Shown in pieces: positions 7,406 to 10,131 of a stretch of DNA of 10,131 nt. This DNA is from Actinomycetota bacterium (GTDB lineage: Bacteria; Actinomycetota; Acidimicrobiia; Acidimicrobiales; JAHWKP01), in assembly GCA_019347775.1 (NCBI GenBank), contig JAHWKP010000051.1, positions 1 through 10,131 of the forward strand, in the 5' to 3' direction. The notes under the pieces were generated by a model, which saw nothing but the letters and a program-made list of their open reading frames with translations, did no database searches and was not told where the DNA came from. Position 1 is the stretch's first letter, and each line of letters opens with the position of its first letter. Made by a program: the position numbers and the translations under genes.

Positions 7406-9457
7406 ATGAGGGTGCGGGGACTGGCGGCGGCGCTACTGGCGCTGCTCGTACTGATCTCGGTGGTCGCGGTCAACGCCCAGGCCATTCCCAGAGTGATCGA
7501 CACCGGGTTCCTCTACGCCCCGTTCCGCGAGGACGGCGCTCCGTTCGACCCCGCCACCGGAACCTTCGGCGGCCCCCGCGGTGACGACGGCTGCCTGGTC
7601 GATGAGCCCCAGGCCGACCGCGACGACTGCCTTCCTGCAGCCGCGGCCCAAGTCCTGCTGGCGGACTCCCGGGTTCTTTACTGGAATGCCATCGAAGGGG
7701 GCGAGGCCGCCGACGGACCGCTGGCGCTGCAGGGCGGCGACGTCTTCATCGACGACCAGTCCCGCGTCCTGAGTCTGGACTACGCCGCCAGCCGCGGCAG
7801 CTCCTGGATCGCCTCGGGCACCGGGGCCTTCCCGGGTACGCCCCGCGAGCCGGGGCTCATCCCCGGTGTCGACCCCGGCGAAAACCCCGACTCGGCCAGC
7901 GACGCCAGCCTGTTCTGTTCCGACCAGAAGCTGCTCCACGACGGGCGGGTGCTGGCCGTGGGCGGCACCAACTATTACGCCGAGCCCGGCGTGGACGAAC
8001 GCCTCGGGGTAGCCGAACTCGAGGGAATCCGGAACACCCGGATCTTCGATCCGGCCACGAACCAATGGACGAAGGCGCCCGACATGCATTACGGCCGCTG
8101 GTACCCGTCGATGGTGACGCTGGCCAACGGCGATCTGTTCATCGCCAGCGGCGTGACCAAGCTCATCAAGCCGGTCTACCCGTCGCACATCGAGGACAGC
8201 GGCACCAACGTCCGCCAGACCGAGACCTACACCGCCAGCACTTCGAACCCCACCTTCGTCGACAACGGCCGCACGGCCGACCGCTCCCTTCCGCTCTACC
8301 CGCGGCTGCATCTACTGCCCAACGGCAACGTCTATTACGACGCCGCGGGCCAGGCCTTCAACCCGGCCGGTCAGGCGTATGACCAGGCGCTGTGGAACGA
8401 GGCCGCGGTGTACAACCCGAAGACGCGCACGTGGCGGGGCCTGGGCGTGCCGGGCCTCACCGGCACTACACCGACCATCGCCGAGCCGGGCTTCCGGGGT
8501 TCGACCTTCTCGCAGATGCTCACCTTGAAGCCCGGGCCCGACGGCGACTACGGCACGGCCAGCTTTCTCAGCGCCGGTGGCGTGGTCGGTGGTTCGCCGG
8601 GGAGTTACGTGGCCACGCCGACGGCGCGTATCAACCACGTGACCGTGGGCGACGGTGAGGAGGGCGAAACCCTCCAGACCTTCGACGCCGGCCTCATGCA
8701 CACCGGGCGTTGGTACGGCAGCGGTGTGGTGCTGCCGAGCGGTCAGGTCTTCGTGGTGGGTGGCGGCGACGTCGACGCTGTGGTCACGCCTGGCGCCGAA
8801 CGACCCATCCTGCAGACCGAGATCTTCACCCCGAGGGGCGAGGGAGGCGAGTGGCGTCTCGGACCGGTGCTCGACCGCGACCGGACGTATCACAACGCCG
8901 CGATCCTGCTGCCGACCGGCCAGGTGCTGATCGGCGGCCATGCCCCGATCCCCAACGGCTACGGGCCGACGTCCAACAACCCCGACACCCCGGTGCGCGA
9001 CGCCGCCAACAACTTCAGAGACGCTTCGTTCCAGATCTACACACCCCCCAACCTGTCTCGGGGGTATGACCGTCCGGTCATCAACGGCAACATCCGCGAG
9101 AGCGTCGACCACGGCTCGCGTCTGGTTATCCCGACGCGGGACGCGGCCACCATCCACTCGGTGGTGATGGCCCGCAATCCCTCGGTCACCCATCTCATCG
9201 ATGGCGACCAGCGCATGGTGGAACTGCCGATCGTCAATCGGAACCCAGGCCGTTCGGTCACGGTGCAGATTCCGGGTCCGAGCATCCTGCCTCGGGGCCC
9301 TTACATGCTGTTCATCAACCGGGACGTGACGCCCCGCGGCGCCGTCGACCCTGATCACCTCGTTCCCTCTGTCGCCCGGCAGATGTTCGTCGGCGCCCCC
9401 GCCCCACGAGGTGTGCGCCAACTGCCTCAGACCGCACAATCGCCGCGACGCCCCTGA
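7406..9457 (+). CDS. Secreted galactose-oxidase-like copper radical oxidase (kelch, DUF1929-type C-terminus)
   Basis: A 683-residue exported protein (from ATG 7406) of the galactose oxidase/glyoxal oxidase type, which oxidises alcohols or aldehydes with O2 to give H2O2 using one copper and a Tyr-Cys radical. A Sec signal (about residues 1-26) has an alanine/leucine core and ends NAQA. Kelch-like blades show as GRVLAVGG, NGDLFIASG, SGQVFVVGGG and TGQVLIGG. By motif the whole active site is present: Cys171 (LFCSD), Tyr233 (GRWYPS) as its thioether partner, axial Tyr495 and His496 (RTYHNAA), and His596 (VTHLIDGDQR). Residues from about 550 on form the immunoglobulin-like C-terminal domain that delivers that last His. 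The substrate is unknown. GTG 7400, two codons upstream, is an equally possible start; neither has a clear ribosome site. It probably forms an operon with the next gene. Confidence 0.88.
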   Translation: MRVRGLAAALLALLVLISVVAVNAQAIPRVIDTGFLYAPFREDGAPFDPATGTFGGPRGDDGCLVDEPQADRDDCLPAAAAQVLLADSRVLYWNAIEGGEAADGPLALQGGDVFIDDQSRVLSLDYAASRGSSWIASGTGAFPGTPREPGLIPGVDPGENPDSASDASLFCSDQKLLHDGRVLAVGGTNYYAEPGVDERLGVAELEGIRNTRIFDPATNQWTKAPDMHYGRWYPSMVTLANGDLFIASGVTKLIKPVYPSHIEDSGTNVRQTETYTASTSNPTFVDNGRTADRSLPLYPRLHLLPNGNVYYDAAGQAFNPAGQAYDQALWNEAAVYNPKTRTWRGLGVPGLTGTTPTIAEPGFRGSTFSQMLTLKPGPDGDYGTASFLSAGGVVGGSPGSYVATPTARINHVTVGDGEEGETLQTFDAGLMHTGRWYGSGVVLPSGQVFVVGGGDVDAVVTPGAERPILQTEIFTPRGEGGEWRLGPVLDRDRTYHNAAILLPTGQVLIGGHAPIPNGYGPTSNNPDTPVRDAANNFRDASFQIYTPPNLSRGYDRPVINGNIRESVDHGSRLVIPTRDAATIHSVVMARNPSVTHLIDGDQRMVELPIVNRNPGRSVTVQIPGPSILPRGPYMLFINRDVTPRGAVDPDHLVPSVARQMFVGAPAPRGVRQLPQTAQSPRRP

Positions 9458-9471
9458 GCCGCCGCGGCGCC

Positions 9472-10131
9472 GTGGTGCGTTACGTCGCCACAGCCGCCGC
9501 GCTCTCTGCCGTCGCGTTGGTGGAGCCGACAGCGGCGCACCAGGAGGTCGCCGGCGTCACGAACGTGCTCGACTCCGTCGAGCCAGCGCTCCCCGAAGGA
9601 GTGACCATCCAGGTGACCCGCAGCGTGGCCGATCAACTGGTCGCCGAGAACACCAGTGGTGTCGCCCTAGAAGTACTCGATGACGAGGGTGAGGCGTTTC
9701 TTCGCATAGGCCCGGGAGGCGTCGAAGCCGACGTGGCGTCGCCGGAGTGGCACCGCTCGAACTCCCCCGAGGGCTTGCCCACCTTGCCCGACGGTGTGTC
9801 AGAGACAGCCGAACCCCAGTGGGTGAACGTCTCTCCGGATCCGTCGTGGGGATGGTTCGACCATCGACTGCACGAAGCCCCCGTGGCTATGCCGCCGGCA
9901 GCTGCTCCGGGGGAGGACGTCGTGCTGGACCGGTGGGAGGTCCCCATGCGCTTCGGGGAAACGTCCATCCGGGTGCGGGGTCGACGGCTGTTCTCCCGAC
10001 CGGCCGGATGGTTTCGCCACGAGATCGAGTCGCCGATCCCCGGCATGCGAGTGTCGGTGCTCGAGGGCAACGTCCCCGCCATATTTCTCACGGCGCGGGG
10101 CCAGGCCGATGTCGAGTTGCTCGGCGTCGAG
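9472..10131 (+). CDS. Secreted protein of unknown function with WGWFDHRLH motif, 3'-truncated by window edge
   Basis: An open frame of 220 codons with no stop before the window end. It opens at tandem GTG codons 14 bases after the oxidase stop. Residues 1-22 form a signal-like segment (VVRYVATAAALSAVALVEPT, then AA), and predicted cleavage after AA22 would leave His23 as the mature N-terminus. The mature part has VLDDEGEAFLRIGPGGVEADVA within 68-89, SPEWHRSN at 90-97, WVNVSPDPSWGWFDHRLH at 117-134, and DRWEVPMRFGE near 153-163. I recall similarly built exported actinobacterial proteins of unknown function, with a His after the signal and a WxDHRxH segment, near copper-resistance genes, but cannot confirm it here. 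His-rich positions and the neighbouring copper enzyme suggest a metal-handling or maturation role; that is inference. A membrane anchor could lie beyond the edge. Confidence 0.72.
   Translation, partial: MVRYVATAAALSAVALVEPTAAHQEVAGVTNVLDSVEPALPEGVTIQVTRSVADQLVAENTSGVALEVLDDEGEAFLRIGPGGVEADVASPEWHRSNSPEGLPTLPDGVSETAEPQWVNVSPDPSWGWFDHRLHEAPVAMPPAAAPGEDVVLDRWEVPMRFGETSIRVRGRRLFSRPAGWFRHEIESPIPGMRVSVLEGNVPAIFLTARGQADVELLGVE

Noticed and set aside
8312..9439. 375-codon minus-strand open frame opposite the copper oxidase
   Set aside because: It overlaps a gene with placeable catalytic residues along its length; the product matches nothing and is rich in Arg, His and Gly.
9411..9683. Overlapping plus-strand frame starting ATG within the oxidase 3' end
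   Set aside because: Its translation is Arg/Pro/Gly-rich with no recognisable motif, while the frame from 9472 continues to the window end with a signal-like start and structured motifs.

Overview
The window is high-GC DNA with tightly packed genes, short intergenic gaps, GTG and TTG starts and 1-4 base gene overlaps. Two proteins belong to families tied to mycothiol, the low-molecular-weight thiol of Actinomycetota. Together these point to an actinobacterial chromosome; an uncultured or environmental lineage such as Acidimicrobiia is plausible but cannot be proven from sequence alone. There is no sign of phage, insertion sequence, CRISPR, rRNA or tRNA. No gene-free stretch exceeds about 90 bases.

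Left part (1-2696): the 3' three-quarters of peptide chain release factor 3 (+) runs into a convergent small VOC-fold protein (-). An 86-bp divergent gap separates that from a zinc-free NADPH:quinone-type oxidoreductase (+).

Middle (2745-5140): cydA and cydB, overlapping by GTGA, encode a complete cytochrome bd-type quinol oxidase with a short Q-loop. The 48-bp gap before cydA holds a perfect 9-bp inverted repeat immediately upstream of the cydA start. No cydX or cydDC follows; instead cydB converges on the next operon.

Right-middle (7346-5160, minus strand): a three-gene operon runs from a strong Shine-Dalgarno sequence. It encodes a DsbA-fold protein resembling mycothiol-dependent nitroreductases but with a one-cysteine CPWA site, a maleylpyruvate-isomerase/DinB-type mycothiol-dependent enzyme (coupled by TGATG), and a six-helix CDF-like cation transporter with an altered metal site and a C-terminal Cys-Cys.

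Right end (7406-10131): divergently transcribed is a secreted galactose-oxidase-type protein in which every copper ligand and the thioether cysteine can be placed. It is followed after 14 bases by a secreted protein that runs off the window. That last gene has no stop inside the window; its predicted mature N-terminus starts at His, and it carries a WGWFDHRLH segment. I suspect a copper-related secreted pair. The most interesting parts of the window are this pair and the thiol/metal operon facing it.
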